Part shown: piece after piece, positions 7,583 through 15,242 of the stretch
How positions within the stretch are numbered: the stretch's first letter is position 1
Layout of the letters: each line of letters begins with the position of its first letter
Position numbers and translations under genes: made by a program
DNA from: SLST01 sp046538735
Lineage (GTDB): Bacteria; Spirochaetota; Spirochaetia; DSM-27196; SLST01
Assembly: GCA_046538735.1 (NCBI GenBank)
Contig: JBKHII010000060.1
Span: 1-17,083, forward strand
Direction: 5' to 3'
Length of the DNA: 17,083 bases
The notes under the pieces: model-generated
Databases searched by the model: none
The model's input: the letters and a program-made list of their open reading frames with translations, nothing else
Told to the model about the DNA's origin: nothing

Positions 7583-9697
7583 TCAGTTCGAGAGCGGGAC
7601 GCTCACTTCCACGAGCGTGCCCGCGTGTTCCGACGACTCGAGCCGGTATCTGGCCCCGAGCTGGTGGGCCCGATACTCCATCGAACGGAGGCCGAGCCCG
7701 CGCGGACGCCCGTTCTTCTTGAGCTCGATCTGTTCGTTGTGCTCGAGCGATGCGCTCCCTCGGCCGTCGTCGCGGACCGATATCACGAATGCGGTGGAAT
7801 CCTGCCGAGCGTGAATCGCAATCTTCGTCGCGCCGGCGTGCTTCACCGCGTTCTGAACGGCTTCCTGCACGATCCGGTACACGTTGATCTCCTGCTCGTG
7901 CGAAAGCGGAGACCCGTTGTGCAGATCCCACGAGAAATCGCAGCACGAGGTGGCCTCGCCGAGGGAGGCGCAGAGCCGCTGAAGAGCCTCTCGCAGCCCG
8001 AGACTTCCCAGTTCCATCGGAAAAGAGTCGTGCGCGTATTGTCTCGTGCGGTGGAGGGTCTCCTCGATCATGCCCGAGAGACGCGCCATTCGCGGTGCAT
8101 CCGCCTCGCTGCGCGCAAAGACGGATATCGCCGCGAGCCGCTGACAGATGTCGTCATGAAGGTCCAAGCTGAAGCGCATCCGCTCCATCTCGCTGATGCG
8201 CAGCACCTCGGCCTCTACGGCCATTCGCCGCCGCGCTTCTTCCCGCAATCGCTGGTTCGTCTGGATGAGGTCGCGCGTTCGGATTGCGACCTGTTCTTCG
8301 AGCTCGCGCGCGCGTTCCTTTTCGTCGTCCAGCGTGTAGAGACGCTTGATCGTGTTCGCGAGAAAGACGGCGCTGCTGCACATGTGCGGATGCGTGTAGT
8401 CCTCCGCGTCGTAGACGACCATGCCGAGTCGCTCGCTACCCGAAATGAGCTGATAGATGCTTCGCGAGAACGGACGTGTGTTCGATTCCGCCTTCGTCGT
8501 GGACAGAAACTCCTTGATGTTCACCCTGTTCGTGTGATCGGTGTAGATCGTCTCGCCGGATGCCGTGCGCTGGAAGATGAGCCGCGCGTAGTCGGGAATC
8601 TCGGCGCACGGCTCCTCGTAGAGGAGGAAGAAGTACGATCCCGCCTCGATGTTCTGCAGAAACTCTCGAAGGTGGTAGACCATGCCGTCGATCGTGTCCA
8701 CGGTGATCAGGCGCTGTCCGAGGAAGCTCACGTAGCGGAGATTCTGTTCGATGCGCAGCGATCGGTTCTGCACGAGCGCGAGGTGCTCGTGGACCGTGAG
8801 CCCGTTGGGGGCGGTTTCCTCGCTTCGCGTTCCGTGCGGCTCGTCGCCGCATCCACACGACCGGCGAATGACGAGACGGGCGTCCACGTGCGTCTCGAGC
8901 GGCACCTTCCGGCCGCCGATGATGTCCACGAGGCTTCGCACGCCGAGCCGACCGAGCTCGTCGAGCGGCTGGTGTACCGTGGTCAGCGGTGGGATCTCGT
9001 GCTTCGCCTGCGGCGTATCGTCAAACCCGGTAACCGCGCACCGTTGCCACTGATCGCTTCCGTGTGCGACGAGCGCTTTCCGTGCTCCGAGGGCCATGTT
9101 GTCGTTCGCGGCGACGATCGCATCGAGCGGATCGTTAGGGTGTTCTTCGATGTAGTGTTTCACGATGAGGAACCCCGAGGTCTCGTGGAAGCCCCCGTTG
9201 ACGACCGCGGAGCGAATCGTCGACCCGGTCGATCGGTGTTCGGCGATCGCGCGACGGAATATCGTCTCGCGTATGATGTTGTCCATGCGATGAGCCGGTC
9301 CGCCCACGTAGAGCAGGTTTCGGTATCCGTGGTCGCCGAGCAGGTGCTGCATGAGCATTTCCATCGGGCGCTTGCTTCTGACCACGATGGACGGAAGCCC
9401 CGGGATGCGCGTGCCGACCGAAACGCAGGGGGTGTTTCCGAACAGGCGAGAGAGGTCGGGCAGCCTGGAGAGGTCCGGGTGGTCGAGCACCACCGACGAG
9501 AGAAGGAGCACACCGTCCACCTCGAGGAACTTCCGCGAGGGAAAGAGCTCTCCGGGGGGGCCGAGATACTGACTGAGGGTTTCGCCCTGGACGGAGTAGA
9601 GGTCGAGCCCTTGGCGCGCCGCCTCCTCGTGGACCGCGTCGTAGAAGGTGATCTGGTAGTCCTCGTCCAGGTTGTTCAGGTAAAGCGCTATTCTCAT
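7583..9697 (-). CDS. Cytosolic LacI-like sugar sensor histidine kinase
   Basis: A 704-residue soluble two-component sensor. Residues 1 to about 283 are a LacI/periplasmic-binding-type sugar domain (AANDNMALGARK, VTGFDDTPQAKH, LTTVHQPLDELG) lacking a helix-turn-helix and ending in SCGC (280-283), as in the cyclase fusion. A helical linker, a GAF-like region (about 335-450) and a coiled coil (about 455-505) follow. The HisKA_3 box has H514 in LDLHDDICQRL, typical of NarL/DesK-type kinases. The ATPase domain has the N box IVQEAVQNAVKHAGA and glycine boxes VRDDGRG and GLGLRSME. No membrane segments are seen, so it should sense an internal ligand. The likely partner is the LuxR-type regulator at 12611. 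The ATG at 9697 has no clear Shine-Dalgarno sequence but gives a proper domain start, MRIALYLNNL. It probably heads an operon with the second phosphorylase. Confidence 0.92.
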   Translation of the reverse strand: MRIALYLNNLDEDYQITFYDAVHEEAARQGLDLYSVQGETLSQYLGPPGELFPSRKFLEVDGVLLLSSVVLDHPDLSRLPDLSRLFGNTPCVSVGTRIPGLPSIVVRSKRPMEMLMQHLLGDHGYRNLLYVGGPAHRMDNIIRETIFRRAIAEHRSTGSTIRSAVVNGGFHETSGFLIVKHYIEEHPNDPLDAIVAANDNMALGARKALVAHGSDQWQRCAVTGFDDTPQAKHEIPPLTTVHQPLDELGRLGVRSLVDIIGGRKVPLETHVDARLVIRRSCGCGDEPHGTRSEETAPNGLTVHEHLALVQNRSLRIEQNLRYVSFLGQRLITVDTIDGMVYHLREFLQNIEAGSYFFLLYEEPCAEIPDYARLIFQRTASGETIYTDHTNRVNIKEFLSTTKAESNTRPFSRSIYQLISGSERLGMVVYDAEDYTHPHMCSSAVFLANTIKRLYTLDDEKERARELEEQVAIRTRDLIQTNQRLREEARRRMAVEAEVLRISEMERMRFSLDLHDDICQRLAAISVFARSEADAPRMARLSGMIEETLHRTRQYAHDSFPMELGSLGLREALQRLCASLGEATSCCDFSWDLHNGSPLSHEQEINVYRIVQEAVQNAVKHAGATKIAIHARQDSTAFVISVRDDGRGSASLEHNEQIELKKNGRPRGLGLRSMEYRAHQLGARYRLESSEHAGTLVEVSVPLSN

Positions 9698-9709
9698 GGT
9701 GTACTAGCC

Positions 9710-9753
9710 GGGGAAACTCCCGATACCGGGTTCCCGCGCGGCACTGCTATTCT
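9710..9753 (+). promoter_or_regulatory. GH10 promoter with recurring 19-bp motif
   Basis: GGGGAAACTCCCGATACCG (9710-9728) is followed after 19 nt by TATTCT (9748-9753), a plausible -10 with no recognisable -35. The motif would be centred near -41, the position of an activator overlapping the -35 region. The same 19-mer with one mismatch precedes the lipoprotein gene at the right edge. GGGAAAC and GGTTCCC around the site give partial dyad symmetry. It also lies in the leader of the divergent sensor-kinase transcript. Confidence 0.55.
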
Positions 9754-9767
9754 GCAAAGCTGAGAAG

Positions 9768-9776
9768 AGTATACCA
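9768..9776 (-). promoter_or_regulatory. Extended -10 promoter for sensor-kinase operon
   Basis: On the minus strand TGGTATACT (9776-9768) is an extended -10 element with no good -35. Its transcript would start near 9761 and carry a leader of about 64 nt that includes the reverse strand of the 19-bp motif at 9710-9728. A regulator bound there could reduce sensor-kinase expression while activating GH10. Confidence 0.35.
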
Positions 9777-9801
9777 CGACACATCCGAGAAAGGAGAAGA
9801 A

Positions 9802-12459
9802 ATGAGAGCCATGAAACCGGGGACAGCTCTGAGCGTGATAGCCCTCATCGGGGCGTTGGCCATGTTGCTCTGGTCGTGCGCCTCCACCGGCTCGGAGCCG
9901 GATGAGCAGGGTGAGACGATCGTCTACGAGGAGGGCTTCGAGTCCTCGCTCGGCGGCTGGAGTGGTCGCGGACCCGAGACCATACAGCTCAGCGGCGAGC
10001 ATGCCCGTTCGGGCAGCCAATCGGCAAAGATCTCAGGCCGCACCTCAACGTGGAACGGTCCGATTCGCGAGGTGACTACGGCGCTGCGGCCGGGAAGCAC
10101 CTACCGCATCGGCGCCTGGGCGCTCTTCACGGAAGGACCGGACAGCCAGTTCATCAACGTCAGCGTGCAGCAGTCGCCCGACGGCGAGGGCGAAACCTAC
10201 ACCACGGTCGGATCCGGCAACCTCGTGAAGGGCGAGTGGGCCTACATCGAAGGCGTGTTCACGGTGCCTCGCTCCGAGTTCGTCGTACCGGTGAGCCTCT
10301 ACTTCGAGACGCCCTACAAGGAGGACGGAGAGGCGGAATCGGACGACCTGATCGACTTCTACATCGACGACGTGAGCATCACCAAGATGCCGCCGCCGCC
10401 GCCGCCGGAGGCCGAAACCGACATACCCGCCTTCCACACCTTCTTCGACGGTTTCACGGTCGGCACCGCCGTCAAGCGGGGCTATCTCAACCCCAACAAC
10501 GATCATCACGAGCTGCTTCGTCACTTCAACTTCTTCGTCTACGAGAACGAGATGAAGATGGACGCGATGCAGCCGGTCGAGGGACAATTCCGGTTCGACA
10601 ACGCGGATCGTCTTCTGGAGTATACCGAGGCACGCGGCGTGGACGTTCGGGGACACACGCTCGTGTGGCACAGCCAGCACCCGGGCTGGTTCTTCACCGA
10701 CTCCGGCGGTTCGACCGTCTCCCGGGAAGTGCTGCTCGAACGGATCCGTACCCACGTGCAGACGATCGTGAGCCGGTACGCCGGTCGAGTGAAGTACTGG
10801 GACGTCGCGAACGAGGTGATCGGCGACGACGGTGAGCTGCGCGACTCCCAATACCTGCAGATCGTGGGAAGCGACGAGTACATCCGCCGTGCGTTCGAAT
10901 GGGCGCACGAGGCCGATCCCGATGCGCGGCTGTTCATCAACGACTACAACGTGAGCTTCAGCGGCCCCAAGCAGGACGCACTCTACGAGCTGGTGCGAGA
11001 CCTCAAGGAAGACGGGGTGCCGATTCACGGCGTTGGAATGCAGATGCACGTCCGACTCGGGCATCCGCCGGTCTACGAGGTCGAGAACGCGATCGAACGG
11101 TTCGCTTCGCTCGGCGTTGAGGTCCATGTGACCGAGCTCGACGTCTCGGTCTACGAAAGCGCCGACGAGGCGCAGAAGATGGGGGACGACCAGTTGCTCG
11201 TCCGGCAGGCGAATCGCTACGCGCGCTTGTTCCGGGTGTTCGGCGAGCAGGCCGCGCTCGGGAACCTCCAGAACGTGACCATCTGGGGCATCAGCGACGG
11301 CGACAGCTGGAAGAACTCGCACCCGACTCCCGGTCGCGACGACTACCCGCTGCTCTTCGGGCGCGACCTTCGTGCAAAGCCGGCGTACTGGATCTTCGCC
11401 GATCCCGAGCGCTTGCCCATCTTCATCAAGAGCGCGAATGCGATCAACGTGCAGGGTGAGATGGACGGTCCCGACTCGGAAGCGTGGGACTACGCCTCGC
11501 CGATGGAGATCACCGATCGCGTAGGCAACCTCTACGGGACGTTCCGAGCCGTGTGGGAGCCGGACTCGCTTCACATCCTCGCGACGGTGGACGACGCGAC
11601 TCCGGAAGACACGGACGGCGTGACGCTCTTCATGGAGCCGTACAATGTGAAGTCGGAGACGCTTACGCAAGGAGTGCAGACAGTCGAGGTCTCACGCGCG
11701 GAAAGCGTTTCGGACGACGGCGAGCGCTACACGGTGCTCGCGACGATCCCGCTGACGCAGGGCGAAGGCGTCGCCGGCCACCGCGTGGGATTCGACCTGC
11801 GGATCACGGACGGCGACGAGTTCCGGAGCTGGAACGACCACACGCACGCGCAGGAACAGGCGACCGAGAACTACGGTACGGTCGTGATGACCGAGCTTCC
11901 GCCTATGGGCTTCGCCCAACAAGGAACGCCGGAGATCGACGCCGAGATCGACGCGATCTGGGACGAGATCACGCCCACCCCGATGCTGGTCGAGACGGAG
12001 GGCGTGACCGCCGAGGGTTCCACGTTCCGCGTGCTCTGGGACGAGCAGTACGTCTACGTTCTCTTTGAGGTCGTGGACCCCGTCCTGAACGACGACTCCC
12101 CCAACGCCTACGAGCAGGACTCGGTCGAAGTATTCATCGACGAGAACAACGCGAAGACGTCGACCTACCAGTCGGACGACGCCCAGTACCGCGTGAGCTT
12201 CCGCAACCACCAGAGCTTCAACGGCGGGGACGAGTCGCGCTTCCGCTCGGCGGCGACCACAACGTCGGACGGGTATCGCGTAGAAGTCGCGGTGCCGTTC
12301 ACGGAGATAGAGCCCAGCGCCGGAACCGTCATCGGGTTCGACGTTCAGATCAACGAGGCCGACGCCTCGGGTGCCCGGACCGGAATTCGGAACTGGGTCA
12401 ACGACACGAACATGGGCTTTCAGGACACGAGCGGGTTCGGCGTTCTGATGCTCGAGTAG
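9802..12459 (+). CDS. Lipoprotein endo-1,4-beta-xylanase, GH10 with CBM22-like and two CBM9-like modules
   Basis: Predicted to cut internal beta-1,4 links in xylan outside the cytoplasm. The lipoprotein signal ends in LLWSC with C26 as the lipidated residue. A CBM4/9/22-like beta-sandwich spans about 35-195, then a six-proline linker, then GH10 (about 207-533) with the acid/base E338 in DVANEV, the nucleophile E445 in HVTELDV, and VRGHTLVWHSQ and FINDYN as further family marks. Two C-terminal CBM9-like modules follow (about 540-703 and 703-885). The second is the clearer one (EVFIDENN, GFDVQINEAD); the first is more divergent. This order recalls thermophile modular xylanases of the CBM22-GH10-CBM9-CBM9 type. 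The ATG at 9802 has AAGGAG with a 5-nt spacer. It is divergent from the sensor-kinase and carries the 19-bp motif in its promoter; a terminator follows. Confidence 0.96.
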   Translation: MRAMKPGTALSVIALIGALAMLLWSCASTGSEPDEQGETIVYEEGFESSLGGWSGRGPETIQLSGEHARSGSQSAKISGRTSTWNGPIREVTTALRPGSTYRIGAWALFTEGPDSQFINVSVQQSPDGEGETYTTVGSGNLVKGEWAYIEGVFTVPRSEFVVPVSLYFETPYKEDGEAESDDLIDFYIDDVSITKMPPPPPPEAETDIPAFHTFFDGFTVGTAVKRGYLNPNNDHHELLRHFNFFVYENEMKMDAMQPVEGQFRFDNADRLLEYTEARGVDVRGHTLVWHSQHPGWFFTDSGGSTVSREVLLERIRTHVQTIVSRYAGRVKYWDVANEVIGDDGELRDSQYLQIVGSDEYIRRAFEWAHEADPDARLFINDYNVSFSGPKQDALYELVRDLKEDGVPIHGVGMQMHVRLGHPPVYEVENAIERFASLGVEVHVTELDVSVYESADEAQKMGDDQLLVRQANRYARLFRVFGEQAALGNLQNVTIWGISDGDSWKNSHPTPGRDDYPLLFGRDLRAKPAYWIFADPERLPIFIKSANAINVQGEMDGPDSEAWDYASPMEITDRVGNLYGTFRAVWEPDSLHILATVDDATPEDTDGVTLFMEPYNVKSETLTQGVQTVEVSRAESVSDDGERYTVLATIPLTQGEGVAGHRVGFDLRITDGDEFRSWNDHTHAQEQATENYGTVVMTELPPMGFAQQGTPEIDAEIDAIWDEITPTPMLVETEGVTAEGSTFRVLWDEQYVYVLFEVVDPVLNDDSPNAYEQDSVEVFIDENNAKTSTYQSDDAQYRVSFRNHQSFNGGDESRFRSAATTTSDGYRVEVAVPFTEIEPSAGTVIGFDVQINEADASGARTGIRNWVNDTNMGFQDTSGFGVLMLE

Positions 12460-12491
12460 GAGCGCGCTCCTCACGCTCCGACCGGTTTTCC

Positions 12492-12526
12492 GGCCGCCCC
12501 GGGCAGACGCTCGGGGCGGCCTTCTT
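12492..12526 (+). terminator. Rho-independent terminator after GH10
   Basis: GGCCGCCCCG (12492-12501) pairs perfectly with CGGGGCGGCC (12512-12521). Allowing one G-U pair, the stem extends to 13 bp around an AGAC tetraloop. TTCTT follows. It begins 33 nt after the GH10 stop and separates GH10 from the response regulator. The T-tract is short. Confidence 0.75.
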
Positions 12527-12569
12527 CCCACGGGAACGATACCTTTCGACGGACACGCGCCAATCATGC

Positions 12570-12575
12570 TATAAT
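12570..12575 (+). promoter_or_regulatory. Promoter (-10) of response regulator gene
   Basis: A perfect TATAAT lies at 12570-12575. The -35 is poor (TTCGAC with a 19-nt spacer is the nearest candidate). GGGAACGATACC at 12532-12543 shares GATACC with the 19-bp motif but sits about 7 nt too far upstream to fit its usual spacing. The regulator is therefore likely transcribed on its own, perhaps constitutively. Confidence 0.55.
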
Positions 12576-12610
12576 AGAGAAAACAGTACTTTCATCTATT
12601 GGTGGTGTTT

Positions 12611-13267
12611 GTGCCTCGTACATCAGTCTTGATCGTGGAAGATCATCCGTTGTTCAGCGAAGGGCTCGCGCATCTGATCGACTCTCAGCCGCTCTATACC
12701 GTTGTGGGGGAGGCGCGCAACTCCGACGAGGCACGACGCATGCTCGCCGAGAAGCGGCCGAATCTTGCGATCGTAGACCTCTACCTGGGCGACGAGGACG
12801 GCCTGGAGCTCATCAAGGACCTCCGGAGCCTGGACAGGAGCCTCCTGATCCTCGTGCTGTCGATGCGTGACGAACGCTACTACGCCGAGCGCGCGCTCCG
12901 AGCCGGCGCGAACGGCTACATCATGAAGGAAGAGGCCGGAAGCATGGTGCTGGACGCCGTGAAGACGGTCGTGGCCGGCAAAGTATGGCTCAGTCCGGCC
13001 GAGCGCGAGCGCCTCGCCGATTCGGAGGCGGACGGCACGTTCTCGGGCGACGGTCGGGACTGGCTCGCGTCGCTCAGCAAACTCTCCGATCGCCAGCTCC
13101 AGATTTTCTCGCTCATCGGCAAGGGACTCGGCACGATCGAGATCGCCTCACAGCTCAAGCTGAGCACCAAGACCGTTGATACGCACAAAGAGCACCTCAA
13201 GTCGAAGCTCCACTGCGGATCGACGCAGGAGCTCCGGCAGCTTGCGATCGAGTGGGTGAATCACTAG
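12611..13267 (+). CDS. NarL/FixJ-family response regulator
   Basis: A two-domain transcription regulator of about 218 residues. Numbered from TTG at 12599, the receiver has the acidic pair E14-D15, phospho-acceptor D60 in IVDLYLGDEDG, S88 and the conserved K110 in GYIMKEE. A LuxR-type helix-turn-helix follows (LSDRQLQIFSLIGKG through STKTVDTHKEHLKSKL). It is the only response regulator in the window and matches the class of the HisKA_3 kinase at 7583-9697, so the two are inferred to be partners although the xylanase gene separates them. GTG at 12611 is chosen because GGTGG precedes it by 5 nt and the protein then begins just before the first receiver strand. TTG 12599, GTG 12602 and GTG 12605 are in frame and possible. 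The likely targets are promoters bearing the 19-bp motif. Confidence 0.94.
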   Translation: MPRTSVLIVEDHPLFSEGLAHLIDSQPLYTVVGEARNSDEARRMLAEKRPNLAIVDLYLGDEDGLELIKDLRSLDRSLLILVLSMRDERYYAERALRAGANGYIMKEEAGSMVLDAVKTVVAGKVWLSPAERERLADSEADGTFSGDGRDWLASLSKLSDRQLQIFSLIGKGLGTIEIASQLKLSTKTVDTHKEHLKSKLHCGSTQELRQLAIEWVNH

Positions 13268-13309
13268 GGAAAACGCCCGATTTCTCACCATGCCGGCCAC
13301 GGATACCCT
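13267..13309 (+). promoter_or_regulatory. Candidate GH30 promoter with degenerate 19-bp motif
   Basis: GGGAAAACGCCCGATTTCT (13267-13285) matches the GH10 site at 14 of 19 positions, including CCCGAT. It is followed after 18 nt by TACCCT (13304-13309), which keeps the T, A and final T of a -10 box. It begins on the last base of the response regulator's stop codon, giving GH30 its own regulated promoter. Confidence 0.4.
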
Positions 13310-13321
13310 GAACGGAAATCT

Positions 13322-13378
13322 GGAGCCGGGGGATACAGGTCGACGGGCGAGTCCGTAGCCGCCCTTCGGGCGGGCTCC
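13322..13378 (+). other. Possible leader hairpin before GH30
   Basis: CCGCCC (13359-13364) and GGGCGG (13368-13373) form a tight hairpin. GGAGCC (13322-13327) and GGCTCC (13373-13378) can pair around it, sharing one base. No T-run follows, so it is unlikely to be a strong terminator. It would lie in the GH30 leader, ending about 17 nt before the AGGAAG ribosome-binding site. Confidence 0.3.
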
Positions 13379-13404
13379 CACGAGCTCCGCACTCAGGAAG
13401 TGTC

Positions 13405-15075
13405 ATGCAACAACGAATCACGCCCACGCTCCTCGGAATTCTGCTCCTCGTCCTGGCGCTCGTCGTCGCCGGAGGCTGCACCTTCGACCTGGGGTTCCGT
13501 CCGGTCGAGGACGGCCCCGTCTCCGGTGACGACGGCTCGGGGAGCGGCGATCATACGATGCCGGACGACGGCTTCGTACCCGCGGAGAACCCGCCGCACG
13601 AGTTCGGCGTTGAGCAGCTGCCCGAGCAGCGAACGTACGACAACGGCACCGGCACCGTATACGTAGACTCCGCGGACGAGCGTCAGCAGATCGACGGATT
13701 CGGTGCGTCGAACGCCTGGCTCACGCCTCCCACCGACTCCGGCATTCGTGCGAACATCGTTCGGTTGCTCTTCTCGCGGAGGTACGGGATCGGGCTGAGC
13801 ATCCTCAGGACGAGAGTGCCCTTCCGTGAGAATCCGGGCGACTACCAGGACGGGTTCGTTCAGCACGACGGTCCGGACAGCTACGCTTACACGGTGAATG
13901 GAGATGGAGCGAAGACGTTCGCCCTGAACTGGAACTCGTGGGAGCTCTCCAACACGAGAACGCTGATCGGCGCGATCGACGACTTGCCCTACGGTCCCGG
14001 CGATCTCGTTGTGATGAGCACGCCGTGGACACCCCCGAACCGATGGAAGACGAGTTACCCGGGGGCCGGCTACACGTATGATCCGGTGGACTACCCCGCG
14101 TACGGCGGGACGCTCGACCCGTCGCACAACGCCGACTACGCGGACATCCTCGCCGACTATGCGCTCGGCTTCGAAGCAAACATGGGCGTTCCGCTCAGGG
14201 CGCTCTCGATCCAGAACGAGCCGAACTTCATCCCGCTCAACAACGGCTCGCCGGCGTACGAGTCGAGTTGGTGGACCGGCGAGCAGATCCGCGATTTCCT
14301 GCCGACCCTGCGAGCGAGATTCGACTTGAAGAACGTGCCCGACTCGGTGAAGGTTGTCGCGGCCGAAGGGACGGGGATGGACGAGAGCATGGTCGACGCG
14401 TCGCTCGCGGACGCCGATGCCGCGGCGGCGCTCGACATCGTGGGCGTCCATCAGTACGACAACGAGACCCCGTGGCACAACGGCACCGATCCTGCGGCAA
14501 ACCTGGGTGCGGAGCTGCTTCCGGACGCTGACGCGGCCGGGAAGCGCATCTGGATGACCGAGGCCTCGTGGGGCGGTCCGAACAGCGATGCCCCGCCCGA
14601 CTTCCTCGACTGGGCGAAGATGATCCACTTCGACCTCACCATCGGAGAGATCAACGCGTTCATCTACTGGTGGCTGTGGTCGGAAAACCCCACGCAGGGC
14701 GCGCTCATCACACTCACCGACGACGGCTACCTCGCCAACCGCCGCATGTTCGCGATGGGGCAGTACAGTCGGTTCGTTCGACCGGGCTGGAAACGCGTGG
14801 GGTCAACCACCGAACCGACCTCCGGCGTCTACACGAGCGCCTTCCGGAATCCTCACAGGTCTGAGATGGCCGTGGTGCTGATCAACGATCGGGCCGGTGA
14901 CGAGACCGTCACGATCGACGTGGACCGCGTGAGCGCTTTCTCCAGTATCCGGGCGTGGCGCACTTCGGACGGCGAGGAGCTCGCACCGATCGATGCGCCG
15001 TCTTCGTCGGGGGCATCGGCCACGGTCGAGCTGCCGAGTCGGTCCGTGACGACCGTATACTTCGAGGCACAGTAG
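13405..15075 (+). CDS. Lipoprotein GH30 xylanase-like glycoside hydrolase
   Basis: A 556-residue exported enzyme. The signal ends in the lipobox VAGGC, followed by an acidic Gly/Asp/Ser tether. Family features run in order: QQIDGFGASNAW at the domain start, acid/base E272 in IQNEPN, nucleophile E386 in IWMTEAS, the aromatic strand IYWWLW (about 420-425), and a C-terminal beta-sandwich with FVRPGWKRVG and SVTTVYFE. These resemble bacterial GH30 subfamily 8 glucuronoxylanases. However, where typical members have RRSYG after the WW strand (its Arg grips the glucuronic acid side chain), this protein has WSENPTQGA. It is probably not glucuronate-dependent; other GH30 specificities, such as a beta-1,6- or beta-1,4-linked substrate, are possible. 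The ATG at 13405 has AGGAAG 4 nt upstream. It lies downstream of the response regulator with the 19-bp motif in between. Confidence 0.9.
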   Translation: MQQRITPTLLGILLLVLALVVAGGCTFDLGFRPVEDGPVSGDDGSGSGDHTMPDDGFVPAENPPHEFGVEQLPEQRTYDNGTGTVYVDSADERQQIDGFGASNAWLTPPTDSGIRANIVRLLFSRRYGIGLSILRTRVPFRENPGDYQDGFVQHDGPDSYAYTVNGDGAKTFALNWNSWELSNTRTLIGAIDDLPYGPGDLVVMSTPWTPPNRWKTSYPGAGYTYDPVDYPAYGGTLDPSHNADYADILADYALGFEANMGVPLRALSIQNEPNFIPLNNGSPAYESSWWTGEQIRDFLPTLRARFDLKNVPDSVKVVAAEGTGMDESMVDASLADADAAAALDIVGVHQYDNETPWHNGTDPAANLGAELLPDADAAGKRIWMTEASWGGPNSDAPPDFLDWAKMIHFDLTIGEINAFIYWWLWSENPTQGALITLTDDGYLANRRMFAMGQYSRFVRPGWKRVGSTTEPTSGVYTSAFRNPHRSEMAVVLINDRAGDETVTIDVDRVSAFSSIRAWRTSDGEELAPIDAPSSSGASATVELPSRSVTTVYFEAQ

Positions 15076-15171
15076 CCGGCGGGACGGGCAAAGGGATCGT
15101 TCCGTCGCGGCGCGCGGGACGTTCCCCGCGTGGCCGTCCATGCGCCGCGGCCCTCTCAGTGGTCTTCCGTC

Positions 15172-15214
15172 AAAAAAAAGAAGGAGCTGCGCGTGGTCTT
15201 CCGCGCAGCTCCTT
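15172..15214 (-). terminator. Strong intrinsic terminator for outer-membrane protein gene
   Basis: A perfect 13-bp stem, AAGGAGCTGCGCG (15181-15193) with CGCGCAGCTCCTT (15202-15214), has an 8-nt loop. Read on the minus strand it is followed by C then eight T. It begins 28 nt after the stop at 15243. On the plus strand no T-run follows, so it serves mainly the minus-strand gene. The remaining GH30 3' region (15076-15171) has only a 6-bp hairpin at 15113-15130. Confidence 0.9.
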
Positions 15215-15242
15215 CGCCTCACCCTGACGCCTGCCGGTGGGA

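Noticed and set aside
10390..10408. CCG trinucleotide repeat in GH10
   Set aside because: It encodes an ordinary proline linker between the binding module and the catalytic domain.
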